From: Candidatus Omnitrophota bacterium
GTDB lineage: Bacteria; Hinthialibacterota; Hinthialibacteria; Hinthialibacterales; Hinthialibacteraceae
NCBI GenBank assembly: GCA_040755155.1
Contig: JBFMBP010000178.1
Location: 6,357 to 66,057, forward strand
Length of the DNA stretch: 59,701 nucleotides
Direction: 5' to 3'
A program made the translations under genes and the position numbers. The notes below the pieces were generated by a model, which had not been told where the DNA came from, did no database searches, and worked only from the letters and a program-made list of their open reading frames with translations. This document shows positions 6,708 to 14,183 of the stretch, piece after piece. Position 1 is the stretch's first letter. Each line of letters starts with the position of its first letter.

Positions 6708-7814
6708 TCACTTACATTCCCCCGCCAGTCGCTGCAATATCTCGATCCCCCGATCGATGGTTCGATCTTCCGCCGCGTAGGAAATGCGGAAGTGGGTTTT
6801 TCGTTCGGAAAAGACGCTGCCGGGGACGATGAGCAGATTGTTCTCTATGGCTTTTTTCACAAAGGCGTCGCCGTCCTGGTTGGGCGCTTCGGGGAAGATG
6901 TAGAATGCGCCGCCGGGCTTTACCACGTTGTAATGGGATTTTAAGCCATCGTAAATGCGGTCGCGCTTCGCTTTATATTCCAGCCGCCGCGCTTCCGTAT
7001 TTCCGTCCAGCGCCGCCATTCCCGCGTATTGCGCAAAACTGGGCGCGCAGACGAAGGAATACATCTGAATATTAATCATGGCGGCGATGATCTCTTTGGG
7101 ACCGTAAGCGTAGCCTAAGCGCCAGCCGGTCATGGCGGCGGATTTGGAAAAGCCGTTCAGAATGAGCGTATAAGGATAGAATTGCGCTGGGGAAAGCGGC
7201 TGCGCCTCATATAAAAAGCATTCGTAGATTTCGTCCGAAATCAGCAGCAGGCCGTGCTTTTCCGCCACGGCGGCGACGCCTTTCATGACCTCTTCCGTAT
7301 ATACGGTTCCTGTTGGATTGCTGGGGCTGTTAACCAATATCGCCTTAGTGCGCGGCGTAATCAGGCTTTCCAGCCGCTCCGGATCGATAGTGAAATGGGG
7401 ATAGGTATCCAGAAAGACCGGTTTGGCGCCGATGAAGTTGGTCAGGTGCTTATACATGACAAAAAATGGATCGGGAATGATTATCTCGTCCCCCTCGTCC
7501 AAGACTGCCATCAAGGTAAGCAAAATCCCGCCCGATACGCCCGACGTAATCAAAACGTCGCCCAAATCGAGGCCGCGCTTTAGGTAAAGTTGTTTGATCT
7601 TCTCGCGAAAATCGGGCAGTCCCGCCGTCAGAGTGTAGCTATTCTTTCCGGCGCGGATGGAATCGATGGCGGCCTCTTTCCATTCATCGGGCACGTCGAA
7701 ATGGGGCTGGCCGATGGAGAGATTGACCGGGTCTTTCATATCCGCCGCCAAGGCGAAGACCTTGCGGATCCCCGAAGAGTCGATTTTCGTCGTTCGTTGT
7801 GCGAGTCGAATCAT
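6708..7814 (-). CDS. Class I/II pyridoxal-phosphate aminotransferase
   Basis: A 368-residue fold-type I aminotransferase (aspartate/aromatic group). Key features: NLSIGQPHFDVP near the start, NSPSNPTGTVY, SDEIYECFLY, the cofactor lysine in NGFSKSAAMTGWRLGY (Lys224) and FRISYA near the end, whose Arg binds the substrate carboxylate. GAGG six bases before the ATG at 7814 fixes the start; the frame continues 20 codons upstream without a ribosome site. Family enzymes transfer amino groups between an amino acid and 2-oxoglutarate; the exact substrate is open. Flanked by repeats on both sides, so likely its own transcript. Confidence 0.85.
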   Translation of the reverse strand: MIRLAQRTTKIDSSGIRKVFALAADMKDPVNLSIGQPHFDVPDEWKEAAIDSIRAGKNSYTLTAGLPDFREKIKQLYLKRGLDLGDVLITSGVSGGILLTLMAVLDEGDEIIIPDPFFVMYKHLTNFIGAKPVFLDTYPHFTIDPERLESLITPRTKAILVNSPSNPTGTVYTEEVMKGVAAVAEKHGLLLISDEIYECFLYEAQPLSPAQFYPYTLILNGFSKSAAMTGWRLGYAYGPKEIIAAMINIQMYSFVCAPSFAQYAGMAALDGNTEARRLEYKAKRDRIYDGLKSHYNVVKPGGAFYIFPEAPNQDGDAFVKKAIENNLLIVPGSVFSERKTHFRISYAAEDRTIDRGIEILQRLAGECK

Positions 7815-7881
7815 GAGTATGCCTCGATAATAGGAATTGGATTTTTCATTATACTCTTTCAAACTTTTGTTCAATAGATGT

Positions 7882-7991
7882 CTAGTATTCTATGACATTT
7901 GAAATTGTCCCCTCGCCCTCCGGGAGAGGGTTAGGGTGAGGGGGCTTATTCAACAATGCAACGTTCAAAATCAAATGTCTTTGAATACTAG
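7882..7991. mobile_element. MITE-like element with terminal inverted repeats
   Basis: A 110-bp element. Its ends, CTAGTATTCTATGACATTTG and the reverse complement reading CTAGTATTCAAAGACATTTG, match over about 26 bases with four differences. The middle (7907-7944) holds the CCCTCGCCCT-ccgGGAGAGGG-ttAGGGTGAGGG unit that recurs at 10833-10917 and 55796-55890. No open frame of its own. Non-autonomous, presumably moved or once moved by a transposase elsewhere. Confidence 0.6.
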
Positions 7992-8035
7992 CGTTAGGGA
8001 AAAAAGGGCGGCGCATTAGCCGCCCTTTCCACTCC

Positions 8036-8075
8036 GTCAAGTCAAGGGCAAAAAAAAAACTTGCCCTTGCCACCC
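8036..8075. repeat. AAGGGCAAGG repeat family, copy 2
   Basis: CAAGTCAAGGGCA, an A-run, then CTTGCCCTTGCCACC: the reverse orientation of the units at 5111 and 27951. It forms a stem CAAGGGCA / TTGCCCTTG around the A-run; read on the minus strand this gives a stem downstream of the oxidoreductase ending at 8119. Confidence 0.6.
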
Positions 8076-8118
8076 TGTCTGTCCTATCCCAAAGTCCCCC
8101 TGTCCCAAAGTCCCAAAG

Positions 8119-9555
8119 TCACGCCTTATCCGGCACGATGAACGGCTTGCGATAGGTGCGCGTCAATAAAGCATTGGCTTCGGGATCGTCGATGAATTGT
8201 TCCTTCTTGGCGTTGAAAATAAGTTTCCGTCCAATGCGGTAATGCGCTTCCTTCAAATTGACGCCATTCTTCGTGAGATGCTCTTTCATGCGCTCCAGCG
8301 CATCGATAGCGGCGTCGCAGCCGGTAAACTCCTTCGGCGCCGTTTCGAAGGGGAATTCCCGCCCTACGCGGTAGGAGATATTCGCCAAGTGGCAGAGCGC
8401 GGCGGAATAGTGGCCGTTGATAATCTCGGCGTTGAGGTCGGATTTCTTGCGGCTGCGTACGGCGGCGATGAAATTGCCAAAATGGCCATGTCCTTCATCC
8501 GGTCCTAATTTAACCTCCACTTTAGGCAACTCCTCGGCGGCGCCCCCGCCGTTGGGGACGAATTTGTTATTTACGACATAGCCTTTTTCGAAGTGCATAA
8601 TGTCGCCCGTGCCTTCTCCAAGGTATGGTTCCGTCTCCAGTCCCCTCACTTCGAAAATGAGTTTGGTTTCGCCGTAATCGAAAATGGCTACTTGCGTATT
8701 GGGCGTTTCGCCCTGATCGACGTAACCCAGCCGTCCGCCGACGCAGATGACGCTTTTGGGCAGTTCAGCGCCGGGAATCATCCAGCGGGCGATGTCCATT
8801 TGGTGAACGCCCTGGTTGCCGATGTCACCGTTGCCGAAATCCCAGAACCAATGCCAGTTGTAATGAACAAGATTGGTGTTATAGGGTTGTTCCGGAGCGG
8901 GGCCGAGCCAGAGGTTGTAATCTACCTCGCTTGGCGGAGCGTCGAAGGGTTGAAAGCCGATGCTTTTGCGCCGCTTGTAAACCAGGCCGCGGGAAATGAG
9001 CAATTTGCCGTAAGTCCCTTGCTTTGCGATTTCCGCCAGTCTCCACCAACTGCGGTCGCTGCGGCTTTGGGTTCCGTGCTGAACGATGCGTTTGTACTTG
9101 CGGGCGGTTTCTACGAGGATTCGCCCTTCATGAACATTATGGCTGCATGGCTTCTCCACATAAACGTCTTTGCCCGCCTGGCAGGCCCATATAGCGGTAA
9201 GCGAATGCCAATGATTGGTCGAGGCGATGCTGACGGCGTCGATGTCCTTGATATCCAGGGCGGAGCGGATGTCCTGGAACGTCTGCGGCGTCTTGCCGCC
9301 CAGGTCCACAACCTGCTTGCTGCGTCCGGCGAAGGTGCGGGCATCCGGATCGACGAGACAAACCACATTCACATTCTTCATTTGTTGGAATTCGTCGATG
9401 TGCGATCCTCCCCGTCCATGAATGCCGCTCACGGCGATGCGCACCGTATCATTGGCGCCAAGCACTTTTCCCGATGCTTGGGTTCCGCTGATCGTGAAAG
9501 CAGCCCCGGCCGCCAAGGAATTCTTCAAAAAATTTCGGCGAGTTACGCGAGACAT
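8119..9555 (-). CDS. Gfo/Idh/MocA-family oxidoreductase, Tat-exported (2 of 3)
   Basis: A 478-residue protein with a clean Tat signal TRRNFLKNSLAAGAAF, a Rossmann segment VSGIHGRGGSHIDE, the conserved NHWHSL and EKPCSHNVHEG (catalytic Lys) motifs and the C-terminal HYNWHWFWDFGNGDIGNQG block. It is closer to the third copy at 25885 (same NHWHS, NWHW and GNQGVHQ motifs) than to the first at 1011. AAGGAGAAC before the ATG gives a secure start. Expected job: NAD(P)-dependent oxidation of a sugar or glycoside in the periplasm. Transcribed alone, away from mazEF. Confidence 0.87.
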   Translation of the reverse strand: MSRVTRRNFLKNSLAAGAAFTISGTQASGKVLGANDTVRIAVSGIHGRGGSHIDEFQQMKNVNVVCLVDPDARTFAGRSKQVVDLGGKTPQTFQDIRSALDIKDIDAVSIASTNHWHSLTAIWACQAGKDVYVEKPCSHNVHEGRILVETARKYKRIVQHGTQSRSDRSWWRLAEIAKQGTYGKLLISRGLVYKRRKSIGFQPFDAPPSEVDYNLWLGPAPEQPYNTNLVHYNWHWFWDFGNGDIGNQGVHQMDIARWMIPGAELPKSVICVGGRLGYVDQGETPNTQVAIFDYGETKLIFEVRGLETEPYLGEGTGDIMHFEKGYVVNNKFVPNGGGAAEELPKVEVKLGPDEGHGHFGNFIAAVRSRKKSDLNAEIINGHYSAALCHLANISYRVGREFPFETAPKEFTGCDAAIDALERMKEHLTKNGVNLKEAHYRIGRKLIFNAKKEQFIDDPEANALLTRTYRKPFIVPDKA

Positions 9556-9778
9556 ATTGTTCTCCTTTTTATCAATGGATTCGAATTTATTGGATTATGA
9601 TTCGGTTAAAATATCGCGATGATCTCAAACCTATCATAAATCTGCGCCAACTTCCAGAATAAATGATGTAATAATTTGATATGATAAAGCGTTTAGGAAA
9701 GCAAATGGAAATGGATGGTTCGAATCAAGAAGAGGAGAATTGCCTATGTTAGCCGCGAGATAATCCCGATTATCAGGC

Positions 9779-9807
9779 TTGACATCTCTGACCTTGGTGT
9801 ATACTAT
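9779..9807 (+). promoter_or_regulatory. Promoter of mazEF
   Basis: TTGACA (9779-9784) is a perfect -35 box. Candidate -10 boxes are TACTAT (9802-9807, spacing 17) or TATACT (9800-9805, spacing 15). The palindrome GTAATTAC lies directly downstream and could be the MazE operator. Confidence 0.55.
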
Positions 9808-9835
9808 GTAATTACAACCAGCCGGGAGGTCGAAG

Positions 9836-10102
9836 ATGGGAACCAATACCAGAACGCGGATTGTAAAAATAGGTAATTCTCGGGGCATTCGCATTCCAAA
9901 GCTGCTTCTTGACCAAACTCAACTTGGAGATGAGATTGAGATCGAAGTGCAAGGAAAGCAGTTGGTGGTTCGATCTGTTCGAGGTCCCCGCCAAGGTTGG
10001 GACGAACAGTTCGCTGAAATGGCAAGCAGAGGCGATGATAAGCTGCTTGACTCGGAAGTCTTTAGCCTTAGTAGTTGGGACAATGACGATTGGGAATGGT
10101 AG
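9836..10102 (+). CDS. mazE: MazE-like AbrB/SpoVT-fold antitoxin
   Basis: An 88-residue antitoxin. Residues 8-50 form the swapped-hairpin AbrB domain (RIVKIGNSRGIRIPKLLL, then GDEIEIEVQGKQLVV) that binds operator DNA. The acidic, aromatic tail ending SSWDNDDWEW is what wraps the toxin in this family. GGGAGG precedes the ATG. Its TAG overlaps the ATG of mazF, so the two are translated together. Confidence 0.88.
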   Translation: MGTNTRTRIVKIGNSRGIRIPKLLLDQTQLGDEIEIEVQGKQLVVRSVRGPRQGWDEQFAEMASRGDDKLLDSEVFSLSSWDNDDWEW

Positions 10103-10419
10103 TCAAGCGATTTGAAGTCTATTTGGTTAACCTGGACCCAACAATCGGGAACGAGATCAAAAAGACTCGCCCGTGCGTCATTGTTTCCCCTGATGAAATG
10201 AACCGGCATATTGGAACAGTGATCGTTGCGCCAATGACAACGAAGGGTCGTCAGTACCCCACCCGCATCGCCTGCAAATTTGAAGGCAAAGATGGCCAAA
10301 TTGTGTTGGATCAAATCCGATCAGTAGATAAGACGCGCCTAGTGAGAAAGTTAGGCCGCATCAGCAAGCAGGATCAGGACGCGGTGCTTATCACGCTTGC
10401 TGAGGTATTCGCGGAATAG
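10096..10419 (+). CDS. mazF: MazF/PemK-family endoribonuclease toxin
   Basis: A 107-residue toxin: FEVYLVNLDPTIGNEIKKTR, PCVIVSPDEMN, VIVAPMTTKG and GQIVLDQIRSVDKTRLV cover the whole MazF beta-barrel, with the catalytic Arg (KKTRPC) and Thr/Ser region (MTTKG) present. Cleaves single-stranded mRNA at short motifs in the family. ATG at 10096 overlaps the mazE stop; a TTG two codons earlier is also possible. The module looks intact. Confidence 0.9.
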   Translation: MVVKRFEVYLVNLDPTIGNEIKKTRPCVIVSPDEMNRHIGTVIVAPMTTKGRQYPTRIACKFEGKDGQIVLDQIRSVDKTRLVRKLGRISKQDQDAVLITLAEVFAE

Positions 10420-10517
10420 AATCGCGGCAACAAGTCAATACTCCCGACTGCAAGGGCGTCCACCCTTAAGCCTGATTTAGTTTCTGAAAGCGAATTTGCA
10501 GAAGAGGAAAATAATCC

Positions 10518-10697
10518 ATGATCGATGTCGAGTATAGAGAAGATTTGGAACCCGTATGTCCCCATTGCGAAAAATCGTTGAAGAAAGTATTGGGGCATAG
10601 CATGAAATCGCTGCTAGGAAAAAGGTATATTTATTTCTGTCCCTTTTGCCATAAGGTATTGGGCATCAGTCACCGCAAAGGATTTTGGATGGGATGA
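10518..10697 (+). CDS. Mini zinc-ribbon protein, 59 residues
   Basis: A small frame with good signals: AGAGGAAA ribosome site eight bases before the ATG, and a complete C4 zinc ribbon, VCPHCEKSLKK near residue 14 and FCPFCHKVLGIS near residue 42. Nothing else in the sequence. It is about 100 bases after mazF on the same strand, but no overlap suggests it belongs to that module. Possible roles are a metal carrier or nucleic-acid-binding adaptor; function not recognised. Confidence 0.6.
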   Translation: MIDVEYREDLEPVCPHCEKSLKKVLGHSMKSLLGKRYIYFCPFCHKVLGISHRKGFWMG

Positions 10698-10794
10698 TAG
10701 GAATAAAATGAAATGCGGCGGCGCTTCGATAAAACGCCGCCGTCTTGAAATAAGCAATCTATCGAAATCAATAACTAATGATTTGCGTGTAATC

Positions 10795-10934
10795 AATTTA
10801 TCAAAGAATTTGCCGACTATACAATTCCTCTCCCAAGATTGGGAGAGGTTAGGTGAGGGTTGATTTGAATAAACTTACCCCCCTCACCCTACCCCTCTCC
10901 CAAAGGGCGAGGGAATAGAAGTGCGTAACATGAA
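10795..10934. mobile_element. MITE-like element, one end decayed
   Basis: Reverse complement of the layout seen at 55773-55934: TCATGTTACGCAC at the right end, then CCCTCGCCCTTTGGGAGAGG, a spacer, CCCTCACCTAACCTCTCCCA and ATCTTGGGAGAGG, then CAAATTC. The left terminal repeat is unrecognisable. It ends directly at the stop codon of the gene at 10935 and its hairpins may act as that gene's terminator. Confidence 0.55.
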
Positions 10935-12224
10935 TCAATAAATTTCCCACGAATGAATAGGCGTGGTTTTTACTTTAACGAATCGGGCCATGATGTTGCG
11001 GTCGGCGGGATTGCGGTTCGTCCCCGCCTCTTCCCACACGACGAGAAAAGCGCCCGTTTTGGCGTTGAGCGCCACTACCGGAAGTTTGGATTCGTCGAAA
11101 TATTGTTCGCTGTTTCCTTCATCCGTCCCATTGTCGCCGCCGTCATAGATGAGGAATATATCGCTTTGCAGCGATCCGTCGCGCCCAACAATTCGCCCTA
11201 AGATGTCCGCGAAAGCGAAGTCGCCGCTCTCGTCGCCTTTCCATACGACGAGGTAAGCCCCCGCCTGAGGACTGAATTCCACATCCTGCCGCAAGGTATA
11301 GGCTGTTCCCGCTTCGATGGGGATGGGATTCCAGATTTTGCTGCCATCCGCGCCGACGAGCTGGCCGATGGTATCCGTCAGCGTTTGTGGATTGAGGTTT
11401 TCGGAAAAGCCGATGCGCTCGTCCCAAACAACCAGAAACTGATCGTCAACGGAATTGTAGGCGATGCGGGGAGATTCCTCGGCGAAATCCTGATCGCGCA
11501 AGAATATCGCGTCACCGATCGGCTCGCCCAGACTGGAGAGCAATTGGGCGCTGAGGTTTTCGTTGCCGGTATTGCGCGTTTGGCGGTCTTCATAAGCCAT
11601 CAGATAAACGTTGCTCTTGCTCGACCAGGCGGCGGCGGGATTCGTTCCCTCGCCGAAGCGGGGAATAGGGAAATCGATGGAAAGATCGGGATTGACGATA
11701 TATCCCCAATATTCGCCGCAAACGCCGATAAAATATTGCTTATCGGTGGAATTGTATGCGACGGTCGCGACGCGGGCGCGGGCGGCGGGATCGAAATAAG
11801 TTGGCCCGTCGCTGCGGCCGATTTCAACCGGCTCGCCAACGGGAACGCCCGTATTGGAAATGCGCTGCGCCAGAACAACATCGTCGTTGTTTCTGCGGGC
11901 GATGAGCAGAAATTCGTTCGCGTCGCCATTATAGGCGATCTCCGGCGCTTCGATGCTGTAGACGCCCATCAGAAGAACGTCGGGAGCGCCCACTGGCTTC
12001 CCCGTCTGCCCATTCAAAACAACGCCGTGGATTTCTACAATATCGTCCTCGGCGACATGCTCCCATACGGCGAGAAACGAATCGTCTCTGGAATTATAGG
12101 CGGCGTCGGGGAACTGCTGCGCGCCCGCCTCGTTGGTTATCGCGACGACTTCTCCTAGCTCCTGCGCCGACGCAAGATTAAAAGCGGCGCAAATCGCAAA
12201 CGCGAAAATAAAATAGCGGTTCAT
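10935..12224 (-). CDS. Secreted beta-propeller-like protein, unknown function
   Basis: A 429-residue exported protein: signal peptide MNRYFIFAFAICAAFNLASA, then about six repeats of the pattern AYNSxDDxFLxVWE (for example DAAYNSRDDSFLAVWEH, IAYNSVDDQFLVVWDER, VALNAKTGAFLVVWEE), each some 55-65 residues, as in a beta-propeller blade. No catalytic motif seen. GGGAGAAAG precedes the ATG. Similar proteins are found in large-genome environmental bacteria as extracellular or cell-surface propellers; I do not recognise a named family. Alone on its transcript. Confidence 0.65.
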   Translation of the reverse strand: MNRYFIFAFAICAAFNLASAQELGEVVAITNEAGAQQFPDAAYNSRDDSFLAVWEHVAEDDIVEIHGVVLNGQTGKPVGAPDVLLMGVYSIEAPEIAYNGDANEFLLIARRNNDDVVLAQRISNTGVPVGEPVEIGRSDGPTYFDPAARARVATVAYNSTDKQYFIGVCGEYWGYIVNPDLSIDFPIPRFGEGTNPAAAWSSKSNVYLMAYEDRQTRNTGNENLSAQLLSSLGEPIGDAIFLRDQDFAEESPRIAYNSVDDQFLVVWDERIGFSENLNPQTLTDTIGQLVGADGSKIWNPIPIEAGTAYTLRQDVEFSPQAGAYLVVWKGDESGDFAFADILGRIVGRDGSLQSDIFLIYDGGDNGTDEGNSEQYFDESKLPVVALNAKTGAFLVVWEEAGTNRNPADRNIMARFVKVKTTPIHSWEIY

Positions 12225-12291
12225 CGTATTCTTTCTCCCTTCCTCATAATAATCTGTTTTCGATTAGGCATGATCTTTTTGAAGCAGAATT

Positions 12292-12684
12292 TTACCCATC
12301 CCCTCCCAAAAACATCTCTTTAACTTCTTTCGATATCTTATAATGAACGTCCTTCAAAAATTCCTTGCTGGATCCATATAAAGCAAATTCCTCTATTATT
12401 AAATCCTTGAATTTATCTTCCCCCAACAATTCTACCGCCATCACAATTTCGAATTTCCGGCTATTTTCATTCCACAAAACCCTCCCCCTAGGCCATCTTC
12501 TGAAATCCGAACCTCCCAACTCTGGAAATTCCTTAACTGCATCCGGCCACTTTTGACTATGACCAAAACAATAAGAGCGGAACCCATTCCACGATTCCGC
12601 CTCCCGCAACTCACATTGAAACGATTTGATTTTTACCGAACCGCTTATCTTAAAAAACCAAAAGATGCCTACCTTCGAAGCCAT
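12292..12684 (-). CDS. Unknown protein, second of a two-gene operon
   Basis: A 130-residue protein of unknown family. Aromatic-rich start (GIFWFFKISGSVKIKSF), then ESWNGFRSYCFGHSQKWPDAV, a charged middle and a Lys/Glu helical end (FLKDVHYKISKEVKEMFLGG). No signal peptide or known motif. It starts three bases after the stop of the gene at 12688, so the pair is co-translated. Base use is A/T-rich at third positions compared with neighbours. A two-protein accessory module is possible, but nothing supports a specific role. Confidence 0.55.
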   Translation of the reverse strand: MASKVGIFWFFKISGSVKIKSFQCELREAESWNGFRSYCFGHSQKWPDAVKEFPELGGSDFRRWPRGRVLWNENSRKFEIVMAVELLGEDKFKDLIIEEFALYGSSKEFLKDVHYKISKEVKEMFLGGDG

Positions 12685-12687
12685 ATC

Positions 12688-12996
12688 TCAACCATCCTTC
12701 AATTCCTCCATTACCTCCTCCAACGAAGACCGATTAAACAAAAACCTCAATCCATCCTTATAAAAAATTAAATACTGAATTTTTAACTCCCGTCCCCAAA
12801 CCAAAAGACGCTCCTCTTCTCCACCCGCTTCCTTTAACCTCTCTTCCCCCTCCTCCGATAAACGCTTTACAACAGGAACAATCCAATATCCCTTATATTG
12901 AATCTTTTCCCCCAAACTCCCTACAATCTCCGGTCCCCTGCAACGAACCGAATCTTCTATTTCCGATTTCTTAAATAACTTTGGATTCGCTTCCAT
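12688..12996 (-). CDS. Unknown protein, first of a two-gene operon
   Basis: A 102-residue charged protein: KYKGYWIV-type strand region (IQYKGYWIVPVVKRL), a Glu/Lys/Arg-rich helix EEGEERLKEAGGEEERL, then LKIQYLIFYKDGLRFLFNRS and a helical end EEVMEELKDG. No recognised domain. Tightly joined to the gene at 12292. No signal peptide, so probably cytoplasmic. Confidence 0.55.
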   Translation of the reverse strand: MEANPKLFKKSEIEDSVRCRGPEIVGSLGEKIQYKGYWIVPVVKRLSEEGEERLKEAGGEEERLLVWGRELKIQYLIFYKDGLRFLFNRSSLEEVMEELKDG

Positions 12997-13090
12997 CTTA
13001 TAACCCCTATTCGGCTTTTTTTATATTCTATTCGTATCCAATCCTCCATTCAATCAAAAAAAGAACTTATCTGAAACACCTCGACAAGAG

Positions 13091-13125
13091 CTGGTGGGCT
13101 ACGTTTCGCTTTGAGCCTACCCTAC
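13091..13125. repeat. GGTGGGCT palindrome family, copy 5
   Basis: CTGGTGGGCTACGTTTCGCT then TTGAGCCTACCCTAC, near-consensus unit. Confidence 0.8.
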
Positions 13126-13195
13126 GGCTGGTTTGTCAACATGAACCGGCATTAATTCGACCTTCCCAAGAATGCGCAAGAAATTCTGCGAAAGC

Positions 13196-13615
13196 CTATT
13201 CCCCCATCACCTTCACGATAACCCGCTTGCGCCGCTTTCCGTCGAATTCGGCGTAATAAATTTGCTGCCAGGGACCGAAATCGAGCCGTCCGTTGGTGAT
13301 GGGAACAATGACCTGATGATGGATGAGCAGATTCTTGAGATGAGCGTCGCCGTTGTCTTCGCCCGTCCGGTGATGCCGGTAATTAGGGCCTTGAGGCGCC
13401 AACTTATCGAGCCATTCGTCGATATCGGCGATCAGTCCCGATTCCGCGTCGTTGACGTAAATCCCGGCGGTAATGTGCATGGCGGACACTAGCGCCATCC
13501 CTTCTTGAATTCCGCTGCGGAGAACGATTTCTTCCACTTGCGGCGTTATGTTGATGTACTCCCGGCGTTGCTTGGTTTGGAACCAAAGATATTCAGTAGC
13601 GAAATTCATTGGCAT
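13196..13615 (-). CDS. YjbQ/UPF0047 family protein
   Basis: A 139-residue member of the UPF0047 (YjbQ) family, full length. The diagnostic blocks are all present: [60 protein letters not shown] and [21 protein letters not shown]. Members form trimers with a metal-binding His cluster; a thiamine-phosphate synthase side activity has been reported for E. coli YjbQ, but the physiological role is unclear. AGGAGGGTT before the ATG confirms the start. Monocistronic. Confidence 0.9.
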   Translation of the reverse strand: MPMNFATEYLWFQTKQRREYINITPQVEEIVLRSGIQEGMALVSAMHITAGIYVNDAESGLIADIDEWLDKLAPQGPNYRHHRTGEDNGDAHLKNLLIHHQVIVPITNGRLDFGPWQQIYYAEFDGKRRKRVIVKVMGE

Positions 13616-14183
13616 AACCCTCCTTTTTTTCTTGAATAACTCATGTTACGCGCGAAAAAAAGTAGGAGAAGTCTATTATGACGGTCATGTTGAATCGCGA
13701 AAACGCAAAATAAAAAAGAAAAACGCGAAAAAAAATAGTAAGACAGTTTGGCGCAAGGGATCGCACCGTGAAAATGTTTTATCCGCGGAATCCTAAAGAA
13801 TCCGCGCTATCCGTGATTCAAAAAATTCGTGGAATTCGAGCCTTTTCGTGGTTTCGTGATTCAATAACGCAAAAAAATGAATCCCTTCCTCCTCTTTTGA
13901 GAGGTTCTTCTACTTGGCGTTGAAATACCAACGCCAAAAGCGAAAGAACATTGGCTGCGCAATGTGATTTAAATAATCTAGTAAGCATAGATTTCTCATT
14001 GTAAAATTTAAACGAGACCCTTAATAATAAGGAAGGAAAAACCGTTTTCCATCGATTCAATCTCTTGCCTGCGGCTCTAGGCTTTGCTAGCTTATGAGGC
14101 TAACATTTTCCGAACATACGGACTTCGTTTTGACGAAAATAAATGATTATTTTTCATTTTCATCCCATTAAGGAGCGATTTTC
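13616..14183. other. Intergenic region with hairpin and repeats
   Basis: A 568-base divergent gap. It holds CATGTTACGCG (13642-13652, MITE end-type motif), repeat family D copy 1 (13796-13867) and a 9-bp perfect stem TTGGCGTTG / CAACGCCAA (13914-13937). The last 200 bases before the GTPase gene show no clear promoter boxes. Confidence 0.5.
13796..13867. repeat. Dispersed repeat family D, copy 1
   Basis: AATCCGCGCTATCCGTGATT, then CAAAAAATTCGTGGAATTCG and TTTTCGTGGTTTCGTGATTC. Matches 36924-36995 closely and 39081-39148 in reverse. Confidence 0.7.

Noticed and set aside
7882-8073. A 63-codon minus-strand frame
   Set aside because: It spans the MITE-like element and a hairpin repeat; the peptide PHPNPLPEGEGT is a translation of the repeat core.
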